The position numbers and the translations under genes were made by a program. A stretch of DNA of 42,196 nucleotides from Anaerolineales bacterium. Lineage in GTDB: Bacteria > Chloroflexota > Anaerolineae > Anaerolineales > Villigracilaceae. The notes under the pieces were generated by a model. The model ran no database searches. It had not been told where the DNA came from and saw only the letters and a program-made list of their open reading frames with translations. Of the stretch, positions 24,620-32,233 are shown piece after piece; position 1 is the stretch's first letter; each line of letters starts with the position of its first letter. The DNA lies in NCBI GenBank assembly GCA_020060625.1, contig JAGUZU010000151.1, forward strand, positions 1 to 42,196, read 5' to 3'.

Positions 24620-25630
24620 CTAGGTGGTCACGCGCTCGACAAGTTTCAACGGCAGGTTGATATGCTGCAACGGACGTTCCGATTCCCCGATTCGCGAAAG
24701 CAATATCTCAGCCGCCAGCCTGCCGGATTCATCCAAATGCTGGCGGACTGTCGTTAAATCCACATGCTCGGCAACATCGATGTCGTCAAACCCCACAATG
24801 GCGAGATCATCCGGCACTTTCACGCCCAGTTGGCGCGCCACCTTCATGATGCTCAACGCCTGCGTATCCGAAGCCGCAAAGATGGCAGTGGGCGGTTTCG
24901 GCAGGCTCATCAATTCGTGCGCCGCCTGACGCGTTTCCGCAGGCGTGTAAGGGACCGAACGGATATATGTCTTCGATAATGAGAAGCCAGCCTCCTGCAA
25001 AGACTGCTTGAACCCCGTAAGACGCGATTTCACCGGATGGATCGCAAACCGTTCCGGCGGTTCAATGTCCCCGAGAAATGCGAAGGTTTTATGTCCCTTT
25101 TTGATGAGATGTTCCGCGACCAATTGCCCGCCATGCGTGTCATTGATCAGAATGCTGTTCAACTGCGGGTGTGAATATTCGATCATAACGGTTTCCATCC
25201 CGTTCGTAATCAAGCGCTGCGCATCCTGGTCGCCAAGCGCCAGCGACATGATGATCAACCCGTCGATGTTTCTCATCAAAGGAATGGAGGAAAGATACCC
25301 CTGCAAGTGATCCATTGAATCGACCGGATAGATCACCAGTTCGTAATTGGCTTTCGAGAGCGCCGAAGCCACTCCTCGAAGCCGCTGCACAAAGGACGGC
25401 GCGGTAAAAAAAGGCGTCAACACCCCGATGCGGTCTGTGTTTTGCAAAGCGCGCGCGCGCGCGTCCGCCCTGGGTACATACCCCAATTTATCTATGGCAT
25501 CCATCACCCGTTTGTGGGTTTCAGGATTTACCTTGTCCGGCATGTTCAGTACGCGCGAGATGGTCGAAATGCTCACGCCGGAAAGCCTGGCAACATCGTA
25601 GATCGTTGGAGATTTTTTGGAAGACACCAT
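24620..25630 (-). CDS. LacI family transcriptional regulator of the sugar operon
   Basis: The 336-residue repressor has an N-terminal helix-turn-helix (PTIYDVARLSGVSISTISRVLN, about residues 8-29), a hinge near residues 50-62, and a periplasmic-binding-like effector domain (DRIGVLTPFF, LLINDTHGGQ-like ILINDTHGGQLVAEHL, AIFAASDTQALSIMKVA, DLAIVGFDDIDVAEH). It lies directly upstream of, and in the same direction as, the uptake operon. Identical palindromes at both promoters indicate autoregulation and control of the operon. The ATG at 25630 has no ribosome site and lies about 20 bases from the -10 box, so its leader is very short. A (GC)7 run in the hinge codons is unusual. Confidence 0.92.
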   Translation of the reverse strand: MVSSKKSPTIYDVARLSGVSISTISRVLNMPDKVNPETHKRVMDAIDKLGYVPRADARARALQNTDRIGVLTPFFTAPSFVQRLRGVASALSKANYELVIYPVDSMDHLQGYLSSIPLMRNIDGLIIMSLALGDQDAQRLITNGMETVMIEYSHPQLNSILINDTHGGQLVAEHLIKKGHKTFAFLGDIEPPERFAIHPVKSRLTGFKQSLQEAGFSLSKTYIRSVPYTPAETRQAAHELMSLPKPPTAIFAASDTQALSIMKVARQLGVKVPDDLAIVGFDDIDVAEHVDLTTVRQHLDESGRLAAEILLSRIGESERPLQHINLPLKLVERVTT

Positions 25631-25638
25631 GTCGTTTA

Positions 25639-25652
25639 TGAAAGTGCTTTCA
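25639..25652. promoter_or_regulatory. LacI-type operator at the regulator's own promoter
   Basis: TGAAAGTGCTTTCA on the plus strand equals TGAAAGCACTTTCA on the minus strand, exactly the palindrome at 24497-24510. It lies between the -10 box and the start codon. Confidence 0.88.
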
Positions 25653-25681
25653 GTTTAGCATACCCGCTTGCAAAACGTCAA
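25652..25681 (-). promoter_or_regulatory. Putative promoter of the LacI-type regulator
   Basis: On the minus strand TTGACG (25676-25681) and TAAACT (25652-25657) are separated by 18 bases, with an upstream TG-extended -10. The operator overlaps the end of the -10 box. Confidence 0.65.
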
Positions 25682-25790
25682 CGTTCGGTGGATTAATGGA
25701 GCGGATTGCGTTCAACGATCATGCTTTTCGCCTCATCCCGGACCCGGAACCTGTTCCCCTGACCTTACCGTTTTTCAAACCGTTACAACA

Positions 25791-25815
25791 GGGCAGGGTT
25801 CATTGAACCCTGCCC
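25791..25815. repeat. Hairpin GGGCAGGGTTC...GAACCCTGCCC
   Basis: Arms of about 11 bases surround a very short loop downstream of the unrecognised gene at 25841-27100. No T-run follows on the minus strand. A related GGCAGGGTT/AACCCTGCC hairpin occurs at 28093-28123, on the other side of panB. Confidence 0.75.
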
Positions 25816-25840
25816 CGTCCGCTTTTATGACGACCCCTGT

Positions 25841-27100
25841 TTACTTGTGCAAATTCGGCGCAGCAATAAAACTCAAACCAGCCTTTGTCAGATCCCGGGC
25901 GGTGTGATTTAACGCAGCGACTTTCTCGATGAAGTTGCGCTGCAGGTTATCCCAATCGCCGCTTTCGATGACCTCCTTTTTCTCGCGGAAGTAATCGAGG
26001 ATGTCGGAGGGGTGGGCGAGGGTTTGCTCCACTTCCGGGTCGCCGCCTTCGTGCTTGGCGGCGATGTTCGCCACATGATCGGCGATCTCCACCAGTTCGG
26101 CACGGCGGTTGTACGGCTGGACGACGATGCTCTTCCACGTTTCGACGATATGATGCTCGAAGCGCACCACGTTCTCGAAGCCCAACGCTTTGCGGAACTC
26201 GGCGGTCAGTTCCATGGTCTGGTTGTTGATCGAGTTCGACCAGTTGAAGCCGATCAGCGGACTCGTCCCGTCGTCGCGGCTGAACAGTTTTGCCATCGTC
26301 ATGATCCACAGCGCATGGTAGGGATTGTCCGAACCGAAGAAGACCGAGATCTTGAATTGAATGTCCACGCCGAGTTTGTAAAGCATGAAGCCGAGCAGGA
26401 TCGTCCCGGCGTTGAAATTCAACACGTGCTGAACGCCGTAATGGGTGTAGTAATACAAAAACTCGTCCAGCCACATCAGCGCGTGTTCGTTGGGCTGTCC
26501 GATTCCGCCGAAGTAACCTGTGATTGTTTCGGGTCCGCCGAGGTGCGGGTTCGAGCCGTCAGTGCCTTTCGTGTCGAGCGTTTCCACGAATGACGCGCCG
26601 ATGATGTCCATCGCGGCGACGATGGCGGGCAGGTCGCCATCCGCTTCGGACTCCTTCATCTTGCGGACTGCGATAAACCGCCCCGGCACGAGCGTCTTGT
26701 TCGCGATTGCCTGTTCAGCCATGACTCGCACCCAGGGAAAATATTGCAGCGCGGAAACTTCCAGCGTGACGGCATACTCGTCCTTGAAGTTGGTCGTCTT
26801 CGCCGCTTCTCCCAGGACCTGTTGCCTGTACTCCGCGACCGAAACGAATGCGCCGCTGTCGCGCTGCTCGATCAGCCACTTGAGGTCTTTGACATATTCG
26901 GGCGCTTTGGCTTCCACCTGTTTGAAGAGATTCTCCATTTTCCGCGATTCGCGGTGCTTGCGGTTGATCTCTTCGGGCGTGCCGTATTTGGCAACGACAT
27001 CGAGGAAGTTCTTCATCACGCGCGAGTTTGGGTCGAGAAAAACGGAGTTGATGGCTTCGAGGCGGTTAGGATTAATTTTGAGGAGGGATTGGGGATTCAT
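25841..27100 (-). CDS. Conserved-looking protein of unknown function upstream-operon partner of panB
   Basis: I do not recognise this 419-residue soluble protein. It has no signal peptide or membrane segments, I find no cysteine, and it is rich in aromatic and His residues. Notable blocks are EVSALQYFPWVRVMAEQ, GYFGGIGQPNEHALMWLDEF, KISVFFGSDNPYHALW, FNWSNSINNQTMELTAEF and VVRFEHHIVETWKSIVVQ. The repeated strand-helix alternation (FKISVFFGS, LIGFNWSNS, VVRFEHHIVE) would fit a barrel-type enzyme, but that is speculation. AAGGAAA lies before the ATG at 27100. It follows panB in the same direction, separated by a repeat element. Confidence 0.75.
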   Translation of the reverse strand: MNPQSLLKINPNRLEAINSVFLDPNSRVMKNFLDVVAKYGTPEEINRKHRESRKMENLFKQVEAKAPEYVKDLKWLIEQRDSGAFVSVAEYRQQVLGEAAKTTNFKDEYAVTLEVSALQYFPWVRVMAEQAIANKTLVPGRFIAVRKMKESEADGDLPAIVAAMDIIGASFVETLDTKGTDGSNPHLGGPETITGYFGGIGQPNEHALMWLDEFLYYYTHYGVQHVLNFNAGTILLGFMLYKLGVDIQFKISVFFGSDNPYHALWIMTMAKLFSRDDGTSPLIGFNWSNSINNQTMELTAEFRKALGFENVVRFEHHIVETWKSIVVQPYNRRAELVEIADHVANIAAKHEGGDPEVEQTLAHPSDILDYFREKKEVIESGDWDNLQRNFIEKVAALNHTARDLTKAGLSFIAAPNLHK

Positions 27101-27120
27101 TTTGATTTCCTTTTATGCGA

Positions 27121-27203
27121 TGTCGTTGCGAGGAGTGACGCCGAGGCGCTGCGACGAAGCAATCTCCAGATACGATGAGACTGCTTTGTTCCTCGCAGTG
27201 ACA
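27121..27203 (-). repeat. Palindromic repeat element, copy 2
   Basis: The 83-base element has ends TGTCGTTGCGAGGA and TCCTCGCAGTGACA and an inner AAGCAATCTC/GAGACTGCTT repeat. It directly abuts the panB stop codon (27204-27206) and ends 20 bases before the next start. Same orientation as copies 1 and 3. Confidence 0.88.
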
Positions 27204-28061
27204 TTAATCCAGCATCTTCAACAGTTCGTCATATTCTTCATCCGGCATGCCGAACCAGTTCTCCGGCGCGGGGAAGGTCTTCTCTGTCACTTCCTTGACG
27301 TAGCCGTTCAACCCCTCGCGGATGACCGCGCCCGCATCCGCGAAGACCTTTGCCATGCGCGGCTTGAATTTGGGATAAAGCGCGAAGGCATCATGATAGA
27401 TCAGCAACTGCCCATGCGCGTGCGGACCCGACCCCAGCGACATGATGATGCAGTTCTTTGCGCGTTCGGTGATGAGTTGACAGAGTCTATCAGGGACGAG
27501 TTCGAGCAGGATGCAGAACGCGCCCGCTTCCTCGAGCGCCTTGGCATCGTCCACGATCTTTTTTGCCAGCGCGGCAGACTTTCCCTGTAACTTGAACCCG
27601 CCCAGAGCGGAGACAGATTGAGGCGTCAGTCCGAGATGCCCGATGGCGGGGATGCCCGAGTCGACGATCCCCCTGATGCGGTCCGCCATTGCCGCGCCGC
27701 CTTCCAGTTTGATGCAGTCGCAGCCCGCTTCCGCCATGAAACGTCCCGCATTGCGGATGGCGGTTTCGACGCTCGGTTGGTAGGTCATGTACGGCATGTC
27801 GCCGACCAGCCAGACGTTGGGCGCGCCGCGCCGCACCGCCGCGGAATGGCGGATCATGTCGTCCATCGTCACCGGCAGGGTGGAGTCGTAGCCGAGCATG
27901 GTCATGCCGAGGCTGTCGCCCACGAGGATCATGTCCACGCCCGCCTGGTCCTGCAAATACGCGGTGGGATAATCGTAGCAGGTCAGCCAGGTGATGGGCT
28001 GCCCCTCCTCCACTTTTTTGAACAGACCCGGCAGGGTCATTTTCTTTCTTGGTTCAGTCAT
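27204..28061 (-). CDS. panB: 3-methyl-2-oxobutanoate hydroxymethyltransferase
   Basis: This is the first committed enzyme of pantothenate synthesis, making ketopantoate from 2-oxoisovalerate and methylene-tetrahydrofolate. The family signature is clear: TCYDYPTAYLQDQAG, MILVGDSLGMTMLGY, TLPVTMDDMIRHSAAVRRG, CIKLEGG and PAIGHLGLTPQS, with metal-binding Asp residues in VGDS and GDMP. The start is the ATG at 28061 with GGAGG five bases upstream; the TTG twelve bases further is less likely. The 285 residues are typical. panC, panE and panD are not in the window. Confidence 0.96.
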   Translation of the reverse strand: MTEPRKKMTLPGLFKKVEEGQPITWLTCYDYPTAYLQDQAGVDMILVGDSLGMTMLGYDSTLPVTMDDMIRHSAAVRRGAPNVWLVGDMPYMTYQPSVETAIRNAGRFMAEAGCDCIKLEGGAAMADRIRGIVDSGIPAIGHLGLTPQSVSALGGFKLQGKSAALAKKIVDDAKALEEAGAFCILLELVPDRLCQLITERAKNCIIMSLGSGPHAHGQLLIYHDAFALYPKFKPRMAKVFADAGAVIREGLNGYVKEVTEKTFPAPENWFGMPDEEYDELLKMLD

Positions 28062-28092
28062 TGCTTCCTCCAATGATTTCCTTCAAATATGG

Positions 28093-28123
28093 GGCAGGGT
28101 TGACGCGAATTCACAACCCTGCC
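28093..28123. repeat. Hairpin GGCAGGGTTG...CAACCCTGCC
   Basis: Ten-base perfect arms enclose an 11-base loop, in the gap between the Nudix stop codon and panB. Related in sequence to the hairpin at 25791-25815. Confidence 0.75.
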
Positions 28124-28231
28124 ATTGCGCGTTTCGTGAAACTTTCACTTTGTATCCATTCTACAATTTGCAAATTTCAAAGAAAAGTGACAGAATTCCC
28201 TTTTTTGGTTGACTTATGGATTCGGGCAGAT

Positions 28232-28720
28232 TCAAACACCCAGGATTTTTTGCGTGGCTTTGAACGCCAGCGGAGGCAGATTGCCGCGTTCGAACCACTC
28301 CGCCGCATCGGCATCGTCTGCGGGGGCGAGAACGCCGCCGAGGACTTCCGCCGCAAAGACGATGACGAAGTCCGCGCCGCGCTCGTGTTCGCGCCCGGCG
28401 ATGACATCCAGCACGCGCCTCACGCGCACGCTCAAGCCTGTTTCTTCCAGGCATTCCCGTTTCGCCGCCTCAGCCGGGTCTTCGCCTCCATTCACGAAAC
28501 CTGCGGGCAACGTCCACAAACCGCGAAATGGCTCATTTACGCGCCGCACAAGCAAAACGCGGCTGTTCTCTTCGATGAGAACAGCCGCGGCAACTTTCGG
28601 GTCTTGAAAATAGATCCAGCCGCATTGCGGGCAAACGGGGCGCACCTTTCCGAACTTTTCCTCGCGCGTCATTTGCGCCGCGCAGCGCGGGCAGAACTTT
28701 ATGAAATTATCGCGCGCCAT
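28232..28720 (-). CDS. Nudix hydrolase with N-terminal zinc ribbon (NudC-like)
   Basis: The 162-residue protein begins with a four-cysteine zinc ribbon (FCPRCAAQM ... PVCPQCGWIYF, residues 7-38) followed by the Nudix box GFVNGGEDPAEAAKRECLEE (GX5EX7REUXEEXGU). It would hydrolyse a nucleoside diphosphate derivative. It resembles NADH pyrophosphatases but is shorter than NudC and lacks an obvious SQPWPFPxS motif, so substrate is uncertain. The start ATG at 28720 is eight bases after the anti-sigma stop and has no strong ribosome site. It is the last gene of the ECF sigma operon. Confidence 0.88.
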   Translation of the reverse strand: MARDNFIKFCPRCAAQMTREEKFGKVRPVCPQCGWIYFQDPKVAAAVLIEENSRVLLVRRVNEPFRGLWTLPAGFVNGGEDPAEAAKRECLEETGLSVRVRRVLDVIAGREHERGADFVIVFAAEVLGGVLAPADDADAAEWFERGNLPPLAFKATQKILGV

Positions 28721-28728
28721 CGAGGAGA

Positions 28729-29400
28729 TTATCGCCACTTGCGCAGGGCGGATAGGCGCATGAACCACATCACAGCCGCGCCCAAAAGACCGATGACCAA
28801 AAATGTGACCAGCCACACAGCCGAAACAGGCGCTTCGCTCTTGGCTTCAACCTGATTCTCCTGCGGAGCCGAATCAGCGCCCGAATCTTTTGGCGTTTGC
28901 ATCGCGTCCATGGTTGGCTCGGGGGCGCGGGCAGTTTCGCCTTCAGCGCCATCCTCTTGAGGAGCCATTTCCAGCATGGGCGCTTCCGCGGCGGGTTCTT
29001 CTGCGATGGCAGGACCGCCTCCGCAGGGTTCCTCGCATCCGCCGCCCAATCCGAAGACCGGCGCCTGCGGGGCGCTGAAACTTACATAGGGCGATAACGC
29101 GTTCGCCGAAAACGAGAAGACGAACAACAGCGCGGCAAAGACGGTTGCAAGCCGCAGGAGCGGGTACGATCTTGGCAATGGCGGCTTCATCCCGACCATT
29201 TGGCGGGTCAACGTGAAATTGCGGGGGGCTTTGCGTTTGGGGAGTTCGCGGAGAATGCCCCGGGCGGCGCGAAGGTCGTTTAAAACAGCAACAAGTTCGG
29301 TGTCCGAATTGAGGCGGGATTCCATCCTTTTTAATTCTGATGTATTGAGTTGTCCGTCCAGATAAGCGGAGAGTTGTTCGATCTCGCGGAATTTTTTCAT
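28729..29400 (-). CDS. Anti-sigma factor-like membrane protein
   Basis: The N-terminus EIEQLSAYLDGQLNTSELKRMESRL resembles the anti-sigma/zf-HC2 helix bundle, but the HxxxCxxC zinc motif is absent. A membrane segment lies at about 82-103. A long Ala/Pro/Glu-rich outer segment with CEEPCGGG follows, then a second membrane segment at about 194-213 with a short basic tail. Both ends would be cytoplasmic. The gene overlaps the ECF sigma factor by four bases (ATGA), the usual sigma/anti-sigma arrangement. The role is inferred from position and the N-terminal domain. Confidence 0.78.
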   Translation of the reverse strand: MKKFREIEQLSAYLDGQLNTSELKRMESRLNSDTELVAVLNDLRAARGILRELPKRKAPRNFTLTRQMVGMKPPLPRSYPLLRLATVFAALLFVFSFSANALSPYVSFSAPQAPVFGLGGGCEEPCGGGPAIAEEPAAEAPMLEMAPQEDGAEGETARAPEPTMDAMQTPKDSGADSAPQENQVEAKSEAPVSAVWLVTFLVIGLLGAAVMWFMRLSALRKWR

Positions 29401-30005
29401 AAGGCGCTCTCCCCTTCAAGACGAAATGAAGCGGGTAAAAGTTCCTCGAACGAACGCAAACACTCGCGTAATCTTAATCGCGCGCGCGCAAGCCGGCTTT
29501 TGATGGTGCCGAGCGGCACATGCACTGTGGCGGCTACTTCGGTGTAATCCATGCCTTGGATATCTGCAAGCACGACGGCGGTGCGGAAATCTGTGGGGAG
29601 CGCGTCGAGGCAATGCTGGATGGCATGTTCGAGTTCGTCGGCTTCGGCTTGCTGGTCTGGCGTCATGTTGGGGTCGGCGAGCCACCTGGGCGAATCCATC
29701 TCTTCGCCGTCGCTGGTTTCAGGCTCGAGCGGGGAGGTGGGACGCCGCTTTTGTCGGCGGAGTTCGTCGTAGCAGGCGTTGGTGACGGTGCGCATGAGCC
29801 AGGCTTTAAAGGAGCCGCCGCGAAAGGTTGCGATGCTGCGAAAGGCGGAGATGAAGGCTTCCTGTGCGGCGTCTTCCGCCCGGTCTTCGTCGCCGAGGAT
29901 GCGCAGGGCTGTGTTGAAGACGGCATCCTGATAATGCAGGATGAGCGTATTGAACGCATCGAGATCGCCTTTTTGCGCGGATTGGATGAGAGCGGTTTCG
30001 TCCAT
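29397..30005 (-). CDS. ECF-type RNA polymerase sigma factor
   Basis: The 202-residue protein has the sigma-2 region (DAFNTLILHYQDAVFNTALRI, EDAAQEAFISAFRSIATFRG, FKAWLMRTVTNACYDELRRQ) and the sigma-4 helix-turn-helix (YTEVAATVHVPLGTIKSRLARARLRLRE), separated by a linker with SPLEPETSDGEEMDSP. It lacks region 1 and 3 of primary sigma factors. It heads a three-gene unit with an anti-sigma factor and a Nudix hydrolase. No own promoter motif was recognised. Confidence 0.93.
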   Translation of the reverse strand: MDETALIQSAQKGDLDAFNTLILHYQDAVFNTALRILGDEDRAEDAAQEAFISAFRSIATFRGGSFKAWLMRTVTNACYDELRRQKRRPTSPLEPETSDGEEMDSPRWLADPNMTPDQQAEADELEHAIQHCLDALPTDFRTAVVLADIQGMDYTEVAATVHVPLGTIKSRLARARLRLRECLRSFEELLPASFRLEGESAL

Positions 30006-30031
30006 GGGTTTATCTGATCAAGATACGATGC

Positions 30032-30622
30032 CTAAAATTCATCGTCTTCATCTGTGGTTTGGATTTCCTGCGCAACAACTTCATGCCACAGATTGAGAAT
30101 TTCGTCCCCCGCACTTTCCGCATGAAGCCGATCCGCGACCAATCCTGCATTCTGTTTTAGTTCTGGAAATGCCAGTAGGAGCATTGCCAGATCGCGCCAA
30201 TCGGTCCCTGATTTGGGTTGTCCGCGGCGTTGATGATAGGCAATGACTTTTAGCGCCACAAGCTGTTCCGGGGAGGCAACCAACACTTCCGCAATTCGTC
30301 TTGCGGGGGGAAGGGTCTGCGCCAAACGAATATCGACAAGGTAGCGGTTGCCCGATTTTCGCGCCTGATACAACCTGCAGCCGCGTCCATCGGCAACTTC
30401 ACGGATGCGAACCGCGATATGGAAGCGTTCACTCAAAAAAGCGCGCAATTCTTCTGCAAGTTCGGCGGCGCGGGTGGAGAGCAGGTCAATATCCTGACTC
30501 ATGCGCGGCTCGGCGACATAGGCATTGACTGCTTGCGCGCCAAATACCACTGCGTCGTCGCGCCCGCGAAGGAAATCGAGGACGGCATCCTGAAGGACCG
30601 CCAAGGGGAGGGGTTCGTTCAT
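30032..30622 (-). CDS. Nucleotidyltransferase-fold protein (AbiEii/DUF6036-like)
   Basis: The 196-residue protein has the pattern VVFGAQAVNAYVAEPRMSQDIDLLSTRAAELAE, matching the G...A...R.S.DxD core of minimal nucleotidyltransferases found in AbiEii-like toxins and their relatives. Further on, LVASPEQLVALKVIAYHQRRGQ and DWRDLAMLLL are also typical. It could be a toxin component or an orphan, as no clear antitoxin partner is adjacent. The start is taken at the ATG at 30622; a longer reading from 30661 is possible. Neither start has a strong ribosome site. Confidence 0.75.
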   Translation of the reverse strand: MNEPLPLAVLQDAVLDFLRGRDDAVVFGAQAVNAYVAEPRMSQDIDLLSTRAAELAEELRAFLSERFHIAVRIREVADGRGCRLYQARKSGNRYLVDIRLAQTLPPARRIAEVLVASPEQLVALKVIAYHQRRGQPKSGTDWRDLAMLLLAFPELKQNAGLVADRLHAESAGDEILNLWHEVVAQEIQTTDEDDEF

Positions 30623-30844
30623 TGCGAACTCATGAAAGGTAAGTGAACCTGCGTTAAACATAAAAAGATTTTAACACAGATTGAATGGCGAAAGATTGAA
30701 GTCAAAACTACTGTATGCGCGCAAAGGTTGTCAGAGGACATGGCTCAAGCCGCTGTCTTCGGCGGCGTATTACTGGAAAACTCCTGTGCCGGGGATGTAT
30801 GCCCATATATGGGTACGGCGGCAGGGAGCAGCCTTGCCCTGTGA

Positions 30845-32209
30845 TTATTCCCGCCGCCCCTTTGTCACGATGCGAATGGGCGTCCCCAAAAAACCGTATT
30901 CCTTGCGGATCTGGTTTTCGAGATAGCGCAAATATGTGAAGTGAATCAACTTCGGATCATTGACATAGATCATGAAGGTCGGCGGGTCACTGCGGACTTG
31001 CGTGCCGTAGAACATCTTGACCAAACGCCCGGCGTGAGACGGGTGCGGATGCGCATCCTGCGCATTGTGGATGATCTCGTTGATGGTGGAAGTCGTCAGG
31101 CGGGCGAGGCGTTCCTCCTGCACGCGCAGCGCCATCGGCAGGACCTGGTCCACGCGCTGACCGGTTTTGGCGGAAATATAAAGGATGGGGACATACGACA
31201 TAAAGTTCAAGTCGTTGAGAATCTTTTCCGTGTAGGCGTCCATGGTCGTGCCGTCTTTTTCGACGGCGTCCCATTTGTTGACGAGTACCACGCAGGATTT
31301 CCATTCATCTTTGATGTATCCCGCAATGTGGGCGTCCTGCGCTGTGATGCCTGTGGTCGCATCGATCATCAACAACGAGACGTCCGCCCGCTCGATGGAT
31401 TTGAGCGAACGGATGACGCTGTATTCCTCCACGCCCTTTTCGATCTTTCCGCGCCGGCGAATGCCAGCCGTATCGATCAACGTGACGGGTATGCCTTGAA
31501 ATTCGATCTGCGTGTCGATTGAATCGCGCGTCGTCCCGGCGATGGGGCTGACGATGACCCGTTCCTCGCCGACCAGTCTGTTCAACAGGCTGGATTTTCC
31601 CGCATTCGGCTTGCCGACGATGGCGATTTTGATGTTGTCATCTTCCTCCTCCTCGGTTCGTTCCGGGAAGGATGCCACGAGCGCGTCGAGCAGGTCGCCG
31701 GTGTTCGTGCCGTGAATGGCGGAGATGGCGAAGGGGTCGCCCAAGCCGAGTTCGTAGAATTCCGCCGCCTGGTCGCGCCTTTCTTTCGACTCGCATTTGT
31801 TCACCACCAAAAAGATCGGCGGCATGAACATGCCATTCGGCTCTTTCTTTTGCATGCGGCGCAGGATTTCCGCTACTTCCCGATCCGGTTCGGTGACGCC
31901 TGTCTCGCCGTCGTTGATGAAGAGGATTGCATCCGCCTCCTGGATCGCGGCTTGAGCCTGTCGGCGGATGTCTTCGATAAAATCAACGGAACCAACCGAG
32001 AGCGGAGTCCGACCGCCGTGCGCGGGGTCTATCCCGCCGGTGTCCACAATGGTGAATTCATGCCCGGTCCATTCGGCATCGCCGAATAAACGATCGCGCG
32101 TGGTGCCGGGAGTTTCATCCACGATGGCGAGGCGTTCGCCGACAAGCCGGTTGAAAAGCGTGGACTTCCCGACATTCGGTCTGCCTACAAGTGCAACAAT
32201 GGGTTTCAT
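30845..32209 (-). CDS. der: Ribosome biogenesis GTPase Der (EngA)
   Basis: This tandem GTPase is needed for 50S subunit assembly. Domain 1 has GRPNVGKSTLFNRL, DTGG and NKCESKE; domain 2 (about residues 195-370) has GKPNAGKSSLLNRL, DTAGIRRRGK and NKWDAVEKD; a C-terminal KH-like domain ends with the basic KEYGFLGTPIRIVTKGRRE. The NKxD of domain 1 reads NKCE, a conservative change in the guanine-recognition motif. The 454-residue length is normal. It follows cdaR by 24 bases. Confidence 0.96.
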   Translation of the reverse strand: MKPIVALVGRPNVGKSTLFNRLVGERLAIVDETPGTTRDRLFGDAEWTGHEFTIVDTGGIDPAHGGRTPLSVGSVDFIEDIRRQAQAAIQEADAILFINDGETGVTEPDREVAEILRRMQKKEPNGMFMPPIFLVVNKCESKERRDQAAEFYELGLGDPFAISAIHGTNTGDLLDALVASFPERTEEEEDDNIKIAIVGKPNAGKSSLLNRLVGEERVIVSPIAGTTRDSIDTQIEFQGIPVTLIDTAGIRRRGKIEKGVEEYSVIRSLKSIERADVSLLMIDATTGITAQDAHIAGYIKDEWKSCVVLVNKWDAVEKDGTTMDAYTEKILNDLNFMSYVPILYISAKTGQRVDQVLPMALRVQEERLARLTTSTINEIIHNAQDAHPHPSHAGRLVKMFYGTQVRSDPPTFMIYVNDPKLIHFTYLRYLENQIRKEYGFLGTPIRIVTKGRRE

Positions 32210-32233
32210 GTTAGAAGAGTTTCCAAAAATTCT

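Noticed and set aside
30662-30844. Possible small gene or RNA between the nucleotidyltransferase-like gene and der
   Set aside because: Only a CCCATATATGGG palindrome and short frames without a ribosome site are seen; nothing supportable.
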